This document shows positions 28,977-37,820 of a stretch of DNA of 63,792 nucleotides, piece by piece. Below the pieces are notes generated by a model. That model was given only the letters and a program-made list of their open reading frames with translations. It made no database searches and was not told the origin of the DNA. Where the stretch lies: assembly GCF_000336385.2 (NCBI RefSeq), contig NZ_HG424515.1, positions 22,393 to 86,184 of the forward strand, in the 5' to 3' direction. Positions within the stretch are counted from its first letter, which is position 1. Each line of letters starts with the position of its first letter. Position numbers and translations under genes: made by a program. This DNA comes from Lysobacter antibioticus HS124. Its GTDB lineage: Bacteria; Pseudomonadota; Gammaproteobacteria; Xanthomonadales; Xanthomonadaceae.

Positions 28977-31900
28977 TCACGCCGCGCTCTTCAAGGCTTC
29001 CGCCAGCGACTCCAGGCTCGCCGCCTTCGGCTTGACCAGCCAGAACTTGCCGAGGAAGTCGCGCATCTCGTCGAGGATCTTGCGCGCCCACACGCTGCCG
29101 GTCAGGGCCGCGTGGGTTTCGAGCAGGTCGTGCAGATGCGAGCGATGATGCTCGAAGCCGTCGGCGGAAATGCGCAGGATGTCGATCAGCTCGTGGTTGT
29201 AGCGATCGACGAAATCGCGTTCGACGTCGAGCACGTAGGCCATGCCGCCGGTGAAGCCGGCGCCGAAGTTCAGGCCGGTGCGGCCGAGCACCGCGACCAC
29301 GCCGCCGGTCATGTACTCGCAGCAGTGATCGCCGGCGCCCTCGACCACCGCGGTGGCGCCGGAATTGCGCACCGCGAAGCGCTCGCCGGCGCGGCCGGCG
29401 GCGTAGAGTTCGCCGCCGGTGGCGCCGTACAGGCAGGTGTTGCCGAGGATCGGCGTCTCGTGCGCGGCGTAGCGCGCGCCGGTCGGCGGGCGCAACACGA
29501 TGCGGCCGCCGGCCATGCCCTTGCCGACGTAGTCGTTGGCTTCGCCGGACAGCTCGAAGTGCAGGCCGCCGGCCTGGAACGCGCCGAAGCTCTGCCCGGC
29601 GGTGCCGTGGAAGCGCAGGGTCAGCGGCGCGTCGTTCATGCCGCGGTCGCCGTGCAGGCGGGCGATGCGGCCGGACAGGCGCGCGCCGATGCTGCGGTCG
29701 GTGTTGCGGATCTTGTAGCTGTATTCGCCGCCGGCCTTGGCCGCGATGGCGTCGGCCAGCTCGCTTTCCAGTTGCGCCGACAGGCCGTCGGGCGCCTGCG
29801 GCGGCGCCGGCATGCCGCAATGGCCGCCGTGGGCGAGGCCGTCGCCGGCCAACAGCGGGGCCAGATCCAGGCGTTGCTGGCGGCGGCTGTCGCCGTCGCG
29901 CTGGCGCAGCAGATCGGTGCGGCCGACGATCTCGCCCAGGCTGCGCACGCCCAGCGCGGCCAGCCAATGGCGCACTTCTTCGGCGAGCAGGCGGAAGAAG
30001 TTCTCGACCCGTTCCGGCAGGCCGGTGAAGTGGTCGCGGCGCAGGCCGGCGTCCTGGGTCGCCACGCCGGTGGCGCAGTTGTTGAGGTGGCAGATGCGCA
30101 GGTACTTGCAGCCCAGCGCGATCATCGGCGCGGTGCCGAAGCCGAAGCTCTCGGCGCCGAGCAGGGCCGCCTTGACCACGTCCAGACCGCTCTTGAGGCC
30201 GCCGTCGGTCTGCAGGATCACCCGCTCGCGCAGGTCGTTGGCGACCAGCGCCTGGCGCGCTTCGGCCAGGCCCAGTTCCCACGGCGTGCCGGCGTAGCGG
30301 ATCGACGACAGCGGGCTGGCGCCGGTGCCGCCGTCGTGGCCGGACACGGTGATCAGGTCGGCGCCGGCCTTGGCCACGCCGGTGGCGATGGTGCCGACGC
30401 CGGCGTGCGAGACCAGCTTGACCGAGATCAGCGCCTGCGGATTGACCTGGCGCAGGTCGTGGATCAGCTGGGCGAGGTCCTCGATCGAATAGATGTCGTG
30501 GTGCGGCGGCGGCGAGATCAGGCCGATCCCGGGCATGGCGTAGCGCAGCCGCGCGATCAGCTCGTTGACCTTGTGCCCGGGCAACTGACCGCCTTCGCCG
30601 GGCTTGGCGCCCTGGGCGACCTTGATCTGCAGCACTTCGGCGTTGACCAGGTACTCCGGGGTCACGCCGAAGCGGCCGGAGGCGATCTGCTTGATCTTCG
30701 ACACCTTGTCGGTGCCGTAGCGGACCGGGTCTTCGCCGCCTTCGCCGGAATTGGAACGGCCGCCCAGGCGGTTCATCGCGATCGCCAGCGCCTCGTGCGC
30801 TTCCGGCGACAGCGCGCCCAGGCTCATCGCCGCCGAGTCGAAGCGGCGCACGATGGCTTCGACCGGTTCGACTTCGTCCAGCGAGATCGCGCGCGCCGGA
30901 TCGGCGTCGAGCTCGAGCAGATCGCGCAGGGCCGCGGTCGGGCGCTCGTTCACCGCTTCGGCGTAACGCTGCCAGTCGCTCCATTCGCCGCTGCCGACCG
31001 CGCGCTGCAGGCGGGTGACCACGTCGGGATTGAACAGGTGGTACTCGCCGCCCGGGGTGTACTTGAGCAGGCCGCCGATCTCCGGCAGGCGGTTGGCGTC
31101 CCAGGCGATCTGCGCCAGCAGCTCGTTGTCCTGCTGCAACTGCTCGAAGCCGGCGCCGCGGATGCGCGAAGGCGTGCCGGCGAAGCACAGCTCGACCACT
31201 TCCGGGTCCAGGCCGATGATCTCGAACAGCTGCGCGCCGCGGTAGCTGCCGATGGTGGCGATGCCCATCTTGGAGATGATCTTGAGCAGCCCCTTCTTGA
31301 TCGCGCGCCGATAGCTGCGGCCGATCTGCGCGACCTCGCCGTGCTTGGTGCGCAGGATGCCGCGCGCGCCCAGGTCGTGCAGGGTCTGGTAGGCCAGGTA
31401 CGGATACACCGCAGTCGCGCCGAAGCCGATCAGGCAGGCGAAATGGTGCGGGTCGCGCGCGGTGCCGGTCTCGATGATGAGGTTGGCGTCGCAGCGCAGG
31501 CCGACCCGGACCAGGTGCTGGTGGATCGCGCCGGTGGCGAGCAGGGCGTGCATCATCAGCGCGTCGCGGCGCGGACGCCGGTCGGTGACGATCAGCAGCA
31601 CGTTGCCGTCGCGGGTGGCTTGCTCGGCTTCGGCGCAGATGCGCTCGATCGCCGCCTTGAGGCCTTCCTCGGCGGTGTAGTTGAGGTCGATGTAGCGGTG
31701 CGACTGGTCGTACGGCGCCATCGACAGCAGCTGGCGCAGCTTGCGCTGGGCCAGCACCGGCGAGTTCAGGTGGATGTGGCCGACATTGCCCGGCACGTCG
31801 ACGAAGATGTTGCCCTCGCGCCCGATCTGGGTCGCCAGCGACATCACGCAATCCTCGCGCAGCGGGTCCATCGGCGGGTTGGTGACCTGGGCGAAGGCCT

Positions 31901-33446
31901 GGCGGAAGTAGTCGTACAGCGGCCGCACCTGTTGCGACAGCACCGCCATCGGCACGTCGTCGCCCATCGAGCCGGTGGCTTCCTGCTCGATCTCGGCCAA
32001 CGGCCGCAGCACTTGCTCGCGCTCTTCGCGGGTCAGCTGGAACAGCTTCTGGAAGCCCGACAGGGTCTCGTGGTCGAAGGGCTCGGCGGCCAGGTTGGGG
32101 TCGATCAGTTCGCTGTGCAGGTAGGTCACGCCCTGCTTGAGCCAGCGCTTGTAGGGCGCGCGGGCGCGGTTGATGCGGTCGATCGCCTCGGAGTCGAGCA
32201 GCTCGCCCTGGTACAGGTCGGCGGCGATCATCTCGCCCGGGCCGAGCTTGCCCTTGGCCTCGATCTCCTCGGCCGGCAGTTCCCACACCCCGGCTTCGGA
32301 GGCGATCAGGAAGTGGCGGTCGCGCGAGCGCAGCCAGCGCGCCGGGCGCAGGCCGTTGCGGTCCAAAGTGCAGGCGGCGTAGCGGCCGTCGCAGGTGACG
32401 ATGCCGGCCGGGCCGTCCCAGGGTTCGGAGTTGAGCGCGTAGTACTCGTAGAACGCGGCCAGGTCGGCGTCCTTGTACTCCAGCGACTGGGTCGCCGGCG
32501 GAATCAGGATGCGCATCGCCTTGAGCAGGTCCATGCCGCCGGCCTGCAGCACCTCGAGCATGTTGTCCAGGCTCTGCGAATCGGAGCCGTCGAGGCTGAC
32601 GATCGGATCGAACTCGCGCAGGTCCAGGGTCGGCGTGCGCCAGGCGTGGGCGCGCGCCTGCGCCCAGGCGCGGTTGCCGGCGACGGTGTTGATCTCGCCG
32701 TTGTGGGCCAACAGGCGGAACGGCTGCGCCAGCGGCCAGCGCGGGGTGGTGTTGGTGGAGAAGCGCTGGTGGAACACCACCGCGCTGGCGGCCAGCTCCG
32801 GCCGCTGCAGATCGGGGTACAGCTGCATCAGCCGGTCCGGCAGGACCATGCCCTTGTAGCCGATGCTGGCCGCGGACAGGCTGACCACGTAGAAATCGCG
32901 GAAGCCGTCGGCGTCGGCGCGGCGCAGGCGTTGTTCGGCGCGGCGCCGGGCCAGGAACAGCGAGCGCTGGAATGCGGCCGGGTCGAACGGCGAGGCGGCG
33001 TCGACGAAGATCTGCTCGATCCGCGGCACGGTGCTGCGCGCCAGGGTGCCGCAGGCCGCCAGGTCGACCGGCACGATGCGCCAGCCGGTCACCCGCATGC
33101 CTTCGGCGCGCACGGTCTCGTTGAGGGTGTCGCGGGCCTGCGCGGCGAGCGCCGGGTCGTGCGGCAGGAACACCAGGCCGGCGGCGAAATGCGCGCCCGG
33201 GCGGATGTTGGCCTCGCGCGCGATCAGGCGCAGGAAGGCGTCGGGGTGACGGATCAACAAACCGCAACCGTCGCCGCTGAGCCCGTCGGCGGCGACCGCG
33301 CCGCGATGGGTCATGCGCGACAGCGCTTCCAGAGCGCGATCGACCAAAGCGCGGCTGGGACGATCGTCGAGTTGCGCGATCAGCCCGAATCCACAGCTGT
33401 CCCGCTCGTCGCGGGGGTCGTACAGACGTTGTTGCTTGGCTTGCAT
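28977..33446 (-). CDS. gltB: Glutamate synthase large (alpha) subunit
   Basis: GltB makes two glutamates from glutamine and 2-oxoglutarate, the assimilation half of the GS-GOGAT cycle. The 1489-residue product starts with a short propeptide of 17 residues before the amidotransferase nucleophile C18 (RDSCGFGLIA). The central domain and FMN-binding synthase domain follow, with QIASGRFGVTPEYLVNAEVLQIK, GHDGGTGASPLSSI and the 3Fe-4S cysteines in CKYLRICHLNNC. The C-terminal GXGXG beta-helix domain ends near 1430. Length and motifs match E. coli GltB (1517). It diverges from the MFS gene across a 483-bp regulatory region. Confidence 0.97.
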   Translation of the reverse strand: MQAKQQRLYDPRDERDSCGFGLIAQLDDRPSRALVDRALEALSRMTHRGAVAADGLSGDGCGLLIRHPDAFLRLIAREANIRPGAHFAAGLVFLPHDPALAAQARDTLNETVRAEGMRVTGWRIVPVDLAACGTLARSTVPRIEQIFVDAASPFDPAAFQRSLFLARRRAEQRLRRADADGFRDFYVVSLSAASIGYKGMVLPDRLMQLYPDLQRPELAASAVVFHQRFSTNTTPRWPLAQPFRLLAHNGEINTVAGNRAWAQARAHAWRTPTLDLREFDPIVSLDGSDSQSLDNMLEVLQAGGMDLLKAMRILIPPATQSLEYKDADLAAFYEYYALNSEPWDGPAGIVTCDGRYAACTLDRNGLRPARWLRSRDRHFLIASEAGVWELPAEEIEAKGKLGPGEMIAADLYQGELLDSEAIDRINRARAPYKRWLKQGVTYLHSELIDPNLAAEPFDHETLSGFQKLFQLTREEREQVLRPLAEIEQEATGSMGDDVPMAVLSQQVRPLYDYFRQAFAQVTNPPMDPLREDCVMSLATQIGREGNIFVDVPGNVGHIHLNSPVLAQRKLRQLLSMAPYDQSHRYIDLNYTAEEGLKAAIERICAEAEQATRDGNVLLIVTDRRPRRDALMMHALLATGAIHQHLVRVGLRCDANLIIETGTARDPHHFACLIGFGATAVYPYLAYQTLHDLGARGILRTKHGEVAQIGRSYRRAIKKGLLKIISKMGIATIGSYRGAQLFEIIGLDPEVVELCFAGTPSRIRGAGFEQLQQDNELLAQIAWDANRLPEIGGLLKYTPGGEYHLFNPDVVTRLQRAVGSGEWSDWQRYAEAVNERPTAALRDLLELDADPARAISLDEVEPVEAIVRRFDSAAMSLGALSPEAHEALAIAMNRLGGRSNSGEGGEDPVRYGTDKVSKIKQIASGRFGVTPEYLVNAEVLQIKVAQGAKPGEGGQLPGHKVNELIARLRYAMPGIGLISPPPHHDIYSIEDLAQLIHDLRQVNPQALISVKLVSHAGVGTIATGVAKAGADLITVSGHDGGTGASPLSSIRYAGTPWELGLAEARQALVANDLRERVILQTDGGLKSGLDVVKAALLGAESFGFGTAPMIALGCKYLRICHLNNCATGVATQDAGLRRDHFTGLPERVENFFRLLAEEVRHWLAALGVRSLGEIVGRTDLLRQRDGDSRRQQRLDLAPLLAGDGLAHGGHCGMPAPPQAPDGLSAQLESELADAIAAKAGGEYSYKIRNTDRSIGARLSGRIARLHGDRGMNDAPLTLRFHGTAGQSFGAFQAGGLHFELSGEANDYVGKGMAGGRIVLRPPTGARYAAHETPILGNTCLYGATGGELYAAGRAGERFAVRNSGATAVVEGAGDHCCEYMTGGVVAVLGRTGLNFGAGFTGGMAYVLDVERDFVDRYNHELIDILRISADGFEHHRSHLHDLLETHAALTGSVWARKILDEMRDFLGKFWLVKPKAASLESLAEALKSAA

Positions 33447-33929
33447 CGCATCTCCGGACCGTGGGTGCTCCGTGATCGCTAGCTCGCTACCGCTGCGCGT
33501 TGTGGTGTTGCCGTGTCCCTTAGTGGTGCATCCCTAAGTGCTGTCCCCAACGCGAGCGCGCTCGCGCGATGTCGTCGCTGTTTTCGCCGTAGGTGTTGCC
33601 GTCACGCAGGGCGCATCGGCCAATGGCGCGGGAATGCCTCCCGCACCGCGGCGTCCGAACCGAGCGTGTTTCGACTAAACCACAATTTGTGCGATGCGGC
33701 AATTCGCTTGCGGCGACTGCGCGGCGTGTAAGCGCGAGGGGGGACGTCTGTTAGCGCGTGCGCTCACAAGCGCGTTCGTAAGGCTATGAAGTATCGGGAA
33801 AAATTCCAGATTCCGGAGACAATTGGTAACGTAAGAAACCATCATGAAATGACCATAGTCAGCGGCGCCGGCGCCGCTGCGCGCTAGACTGCGCCGCAAG
33901 GACGTCCCCGCCGCCTCTTTCGTCTCCCA
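33447..33929. promoter_or_regulatory. Divergent regulatory region between gltB and the MFS gene
   Basis: The middle of this 483-bp region (about 33765-33860) is clearly richer in A and T than its surroundings (AAAAATTCCAGATTCCGG, ACAATTGGTAACGTAAG). A perfect 18-bp palindrome AGCGGCGCCGGCGCCGCT lies at 33861-33878, directly before a TAGACT element (33885-33890) that could be the -10 of the MFS gene. The palindrome would then fall in the promoter spacer and could be an operator. Nearer gltB there is a short direct repeat (CCCTTAGTGGTGC and CCCTAAGTGCTG, 33516-33543). No gene is seen. Confidence 0.5.
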
Positions 33930-35195
33930 ATGACCATTGCTTCCGCTCCCGTCCCGGGCGCGCGGCGCGCTGCGCTGCTCTTCATCTTCATCACCGTGCT
34001 GATCGACGTGCTGTCGTTCGGCCTGATCATTCCGGTGCTGCCGCATCTGATCGAGAACTTCGTCGGCGGCGACACCGCCAAGGCGGCGTACTGGGTCGGC
34101 GTGTTCGGCACCGTGTTCGCGGCGATCCAGTTCGTGTTCTCGCCGATCCAGGGCGCCTTGTCCGACCGCTACGGCCGCCGGCCGGTGATCCTGCTGTCGT
34201 GCCTGGGCCTGGGCCTGGACTTCATCCTGATGGCGGTGGTCAACACCCTGCCGCTGCTGCTGGTCGGGCGGATCATCGCCGGCATCACCGCGGCCAGCTT
34301 CACCACCGCCAATGCCTACATCGCCGATATCACACCGCCGGAACAGCGCGCCAAGAGCTTCGGCATGATCGGCGCGGCGTTCGGGGTCGGCTTCGTGATC
34401 GGGCCGGTGATCGGCGCCTACCTGGGCGAGATCGACCTGCGCCTGCCGTTCTGGTTCTCGGCCGGGCTGGCCCTGCTGAACTTCCTCTACGGCCTGTTCG
34501 TGCTGCCCGAGTCGCTGCCGCCGGAGAAGCGCACGCCGCGCTTCGACTGGAGCCATGCCAATCCGTTCGGCGCGCTGGTGCTGCTCAGGCGCTACCCGCA
34601 GGTGTTCGGCCTGGCCGCGGTGGTGTTCATCGCCAACATGGCGCACTACGTCTACCCGAGCATCTTCGTGCTGTTCGCCGACTACCAGTACCACTGGGGC
34701 CTGCGCGAAGTCGGCTGGGTGCTGCTGGTGGTCGGCGTGTTCAACATCATCGTCAACGTCGGCCTGGTCGGCCGGGTGGTGGCGCGCCTGGGCGAGCGCC
34801 GCGCCCTGCTGCTGGGCCTGAGCTGTGGGGTGACCGGCTTCGTCATCTACGGCCTGGCCGGCACCGGCTGGCTGTTCCTGCTCGGCCTGCCGATCAGCGC
34901 GCTGTGGGCGATGGCGGCGCCGGCGACCCAGGCCCTGATCACGCGCCAGGTCGGCGCCGATGCGCAGGGCCGCATCCAGGGCGCGCTGATGAGCCTGGTG
35001 TCGCTGGCCGGCGTGCTCGGCCCGGCCTTGTTCGCCGGCAGCTTCGGTTACTTCATCGGCAAGCACACGCCGCTGCACCTGCCCGGCGCGCCGTGGTTCA
35101 TCGCCGCCGCGCTGCTCGCGGTCGGCGTGGCGATCGCCTGGCGTTTCGCCCGCGCACCGGCGCCGGCCGCACCGGCCGCCGACGCGACCGTCTAA
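33930..35195 (+). CDS. MFS exporter of the TetA-like drug/H+ antiporter group
   Basis: A 421-residue inner-membrane protein with twelve predicted helices. The MFS motif A is clear between helices 2 and 3 (GALSDRYGRRPV), as is the motif-C-like stretch GAAFGVGFVIGPVIGAYLG in helix 5. The opening FIFITVLIDVLSFGLIIPVLPHL is the pattern of Tet/Bcr-type antiporters. It probably exports small hydrophobic compounds using the proton gradient, but the substrate is not evident. No tetR-type regulator is adjacent, although a perfect palindrome lies at its promoter. It stands alone, with a small lipoprotein gene 66 bp downstream. Confidence 0.9.
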   Translation: MTIASAPVPGARRAALLFIFITVLIDVLSFGLIIPVLPHLIENFVGGDTAKAAYWVGVFGTVFAAIQFVFSPIQGALSDRYGRRPVILLSCLGLGLDFILMAVVNTLPLLLVGRIIAGITAASFTTANAYIADITPPEQRAKSFGMIGAAFGVGFVIGPVIGAYLGEIDLRLPFWFSAGLALLNFLYGLFVLPESLPPEKRTPRFDWSHANPFGALVLLRRYPQVFGLAAVVFIANMAHYVYPSIFVLFADYQYHWGLREVGWVLLVVGVFNIIVNVGLVGRVVARLGERRALLLGLSCGVTGFVIYGLAGTGWLFLLGLPISALWAMAAPATQALITRQVGADAQGRIQGALMSLVSLAGVLGPALFAGSFGYFIGKHTPLHLPGAPWFIAAALLAVGVAIAWRFARAPAPAAPAADATV

Positions 35196-35261
35196 CCGAT
35201 GGCACAGGCGGCGGGCGAGCGCGGACAGCGACACTGCCCGCTCGTCCATCGGAGTCCGTCC

Positions 35262-35495
35262 ATGCGTCTGCCCGCGCTTACCGCCTTCGTGCTCGCCGCC
35301 GCCTCGAGCGGCTGCGGCAGCGTCGAATACCGCGATACCAACGCCGCCGTCGATGCCCGCCCGGAGTGCGCCAGCGGACCGCTGCGCCCGGGCGAAACGC
35401 CGCCCTCGTGGTGCGAGCGCAAGCTCGAGGCCCAGTGGGGCTCGGACCGCAAGAGCGAACCGGTCGACTTCAAGAAGCGCGACGAGCGGCCTTGA
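35262..35495 (+). CDS. Small putative lipoprotein
   Basis: A 77-residue secreted protein. The signal sequence MRLPALTAFVLAAASSGC ends with a weak lipobox (SSGC), so Cys18 may be lipidated. The mature part is short, hydrophilic and charged, with two further cysteines (ECASG and WCERK). The ATG at 35262 was preferred to one at 35199 because it opens directly onto the signal peptide, preceded by GGAG. The function is unknown to me. Its stop lies 9 bp from the stop of the converging barstar-like gene. Confidence 0.6.
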   Translation: MRLPALTAFVLAAASSGCGSVEYRDTNAAVDARPECASGPLRPGETPPSWCERKLEAQWGSDRKSEPVDFKKRDERP

Positions 35496-35504
35496 GCCGG
35501 CGGC

Positions 35505-35942
35505 TCAAGGCGCCATCTGCGCCAGCTCGGCTTCCGGCAGCGGCAGCAACGTCCAGAATGCGGTGCGCTGCTTGGCCCAGTCCTGCGCGGCGTCGTTGAG
35601 GATCTCGATCAGCGTCGCCGCATCGTCGCCGAACTGCGCCTGCCACGGGCCGGCGTTCTCGATCAGCAGCAGATAGCCGGGCGCCGGCCACCAGGACAGG
35701 TCGTTGACGCAGTCGTTGAGCGCGTCCCAGTTGTGGCCGAACCAGTCGGGGAAGCGCAGGCCGCGGCCGATGCGGTCGAGGGCGTCGCGCTTGTCCTGAC
35801 AGCCGGCGAAGTCCACTCGCGCCAGCGCGAACTCCAGTTCGGTCGCGGCGTCGGCCAGCGCGCGCGCATCGCGCGCGTCGATGAAATACGCCCCGGCCTG
35901 GGCCGGGTCGGCGAGCAGCTCGCGCGGATCGACCGGGCTCAT
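35505..35942 (-). CDS. Barstar-like ribonuclease inhibitor
   Basis: A 145-residue cytoplasmic protein of the barstar family. The family hallmark FGHNWDALNDC (68-78) is followed by DLSWWP and YLLLIENAG, and then by a helical C-terminus. Barstar proteins block the active site of barnase/T1-type RNases, protecting the cell that makes them. The gene follows the RNase gene with a 4-bp overlap (ATGA), which supports an enzyme-inhibitor pair. The Bacillus inhibitor is about 90 residues; this one has N- and C-terminal extensions. Confidence 0.9.
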   Translation of the reverse strand: MSPVDPRELLADPAQAGAYFIDARDARALADAATELEFALARVDFAGCQDKRDALDRIGRGLRFPDWFGHNWDALNDCVNDLSWWPAPGYLLLIENAGPWQAQFGDDAATLIEILNDAAQDWAKQRTAFWTLLPLPEAELAQMAP

Positions 35943-36403
35943 CGTCCACCTCCGCTCGGTTCGAAGCGGGTGAAGCTGCGGTAGTGATCGTCGGTGTAGT
36001 AGTACTCGACCGGCGGATCGCCGCCGGTGACGATGCGGCGCGCCCCGCGGTCGTTCTCGCCCGGCGTGTCCACGGTGTATTCGCGGTAGTAGCCGCGCGG
36101 CTGGCGCGGCAGGCGCCGTTCGCGGTTCTGGAACACGCTGCCGTCCTGGCGATGCTCGAACGGGCCGCCGGCGGCGATGCGGCGCAGGGTGTCGGCCGCT
36201 TCCGGCGGCAGCGCGATCGAAGCGATCGGCGGCGTTTCGTCGTGGACGTTGCGTTCGGAGGCGACGATCGGCGACGGCCGCGCACCCGGCGCCGACGCGG
36301 GCGTGGTTGGGGCGGGCGAGGTGGGCGCGCGTTCCCCGCGCTGGCTCCAAGCCCACAGGCCGATCAACAACACGGCGGCGATCAGCCACAAATGGCGGCG
36401 CAT
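35939..36403 (-). CDS. Secreted guanyl-specific RNase (N1/T1, barnase-like)
   Basis: A 154-residue protein with an N-terminal hydrophobic segment (5-19) and no strong cleavage site, so it may be secreted or membrane-anchored. A Pro/Ala/Thr-rich linker follows to about 65. The RNase fold starts near LPPEAADTLRRIAAGGPF (66-82). The N1/T1 catalytic set can be assigned as E108 in YYREYTVDTPG, R122 or R123 in GARRIVTGG, and H140 in TDDHYRSF. It cleaves single-stranded RNA after G in known relatives. The ATG at 36403 was preferred to 36451 because the hydrophobic segment follows at once. The barstar-like gene overlaps its stop. Confidence 0.88.
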   Translation of the reverse strand: MRRHLWLIAAVLLIGLWAWSQRGERAPTSPAPTTPASAPGARPSPIVASERNVHDETPPIASIALPPEAADTLRRIAAGGPFEHRQDGSVFQNRERRLPRQPRGYYREYTVDTPGENDRGARRIVTGGDPPVEYYYTDDHYRSFTRFEPSGGGR

Positions 36404-36645
36404 GACGGACTCCTGGCGAACCGCGGCAGTGTAGGCCAAACGGCGCGGCACGGGCGCGGCGGCGCGCCCGATCGGGGGCGTCGGCTATCGCCGCATCCGC
36501 GTTGTGGGCACGGCGACGGGATTGCAGCGTTCGCAACGCGGCCGACGCCGGCGATGGGGCAGGCCGCCGCGTCGCGTTGCGACGGACCGGGCCGGCCGAT
36601 CCATCGCCGCGGACGCCATCGCATCGTCGCGTTGGCGGCGCGGGT

Positions 36646-37065
36646 TCAGCCGCAGCTGACGCTGATCACCACGTTGTTCTCGTCGACGTACACGTTGACC
36701 CGGCCTTCGCGGTACTCCTTGGTCACGAATTGGCCCGGCTTGAGCACCCGCACCACATCGCCGCCGGCATCGACCCGGGCGCGTTCGACCGTGGCGGTGT
36801 CGGCGGTCTTGCCGGCCGCATGGGCCTGGGCGAGTTCGGCGTTGCAGCGCGGGCGCGGCGGCGGCGGCGCGGGTTCGCCTGCGGCGATCGCGGCGCTGTC
36901 GGCCGGCGAGGGCGCCGGTTCGGTGGAGCTGGGCATCTCGTCGGCGCGGGGCGTACCGGCGCAGGCGCTCAGCGCCAACGACAGCGAACCGGCGAGGGCG
37001 GCTGCGGCGAGCAGGCGTTGCAGCGTGGGGCGATCGGCAAAACGGCGCGGGGTCCGGCTCGGCAT
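36646..37065 (-). CDS. I78-family protease inhibitor lipoprotein (copy 1)
   Basis: A 139-residue secreted protein. Its lipobox ALSAC gives Cys35, followed by a Pro/Ala/Ser-rich linker. The C-terminal 66 residues (from RCNAELAQAHAAGK) match the I78 inhibitor family, whose studied members (fungal elastase inhibitors) block serine proteases. Family features include VERARVDAGGDVVRVLKPG, TKEYREGRVNVYVDENN and the closing SCG. The second cysteine (RCNAE) and the terminal one may form a disulfide. A related gene lies 121 bp downstream. It may protect the envelope from the cell's own secreted proteases, which is an inference. Confidence 0.82.
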   Translation of the reverse strand: MPSRTPRRFADRPTLQRLLAAAALAGSLSLALSACAGTPRADEMPSSTEPAPSPADSAAIAAGEPAPPPPRPRCNAELAQAHAAGKTADTATVERARVDAGGDVVRVLKPGQFVTKEYREGRVNVYVDENNVVISVSCG

Positions 37066-37186
37066 GACGGGGTCCTGGGCGAAAGCGCGCGCGGCGCGGT
37101 CCGGCCGAGCCTGCCTCGTGGCGGCTGTGCCCAGGGTTAACGCCGATCGCGGATCGTGCGATCCGCGACCGGGGTCGCGTCCGCGA

Positions 37187-37498
37187 TCAGCCGCAGCGCA
37201 ACCCGGTGATGGCGCCGCGTTCGTTGACGTCGATGTTCAAACGGTCTTCGCGATAGTCCATGGTGGCCGCGGTGCCGGGTTCGAGCACCCGCACCGACCG
37301 GCTGCCGCTCTCGACCCGGGCGCGTTCGACCACGTCGGCCGAGGGCGAGCGGCCGATCGCCCAGCGTGCGGCTTCGGGCTTGCAGATGCCGGGGCCGCCG
37401 CCGACGTCGGTGGGCGGAATCGGCGTGGCGCAGGCGGCGAGCAACAGGGACATCGCGGCGGCCGGCAGCAGGACGCGCAAACGGGCGAAGGAGGACAT
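37187..37498 (-). CDS. I78-family protease inhibitor lipoprotein (copy 2)
   Basis: A 103-residue paralogue of the upstream gene. The signal peptide ends in LAAC (Cys23). The inhibitor domain starts at ICKPEAARWAIGRSPSADVVERARVESGSRSVRVLEPG and ends with EDRLNIDVNERGAITGLRCG. This is closer to the classic I78 pattern (PG..T.DYR..RLN...G.I....CG) than copy 1. The ATG at 37498 was chosen because it opens on the signal peptide behind a GGAG-type ribosome site; the longer frame upstream crosses repeat DNA. The tandem pair probably arose by duplication and then diverged strongly. Confidence 0.85.
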   Translation of the reverse strand: MSSFARLRVLLPAAAMSLLLAACATPIPPTDVGGGPGICKPEAARWAIGRSPSADVVERARVESGSRSVRVLEPGTAATMDYREDRLNIDVNERGAITGLRCG

Positions 37499-37660
37499 GG
37501 CGGAGGCTCCTGATCGGGTGTCGCGAGCCTGCGGCCGGCGACGTGTGCGGCGCATGAAGGCCGCGGGTCGCGCAGTGTAGCCGGCGCCGATGGCGCGGGA
37601 ACGCGCCGGACTGTGCGGTTTGCGGCCCTTGCAGGCGACAGGCCGCAGGGCCGGCATCGG

Positions 37661-37820
37661 GGTAGGAGCGACGCAAGTCGCGACCGCGCCCTTGCCCGCT
37701 GCAGCGAACCGGGCGGCAAGCCTCCGCCTGTCTTTTGGTAGGCGCGTCATCAGCCGCCATGCGTTGTGGCCGCTTGCGTCGCCGTTGCGGTGTCGCGGTC
37801 GCGACTTGCGTCGTTCCTAC
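37661..37820. repeat. REPIN-like doublet reaching into the mrfB stop codon
   Basis: Two inverted copies of the repeat seen at 46-199 face each other. GTAGGAGCGACGCAAGTCGC starts at 37662, and GCGACTTGCGTCGTTCCTAC ends at 37820, about 110 bp apart. Each is imperfectly palindromic. The right-hand copy supplies the TAG stop of mrfB (complement of 37817-37819), so the repeat has defined the end of that gene. I see no gene in 37499-37816. Confidence 0.8.
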
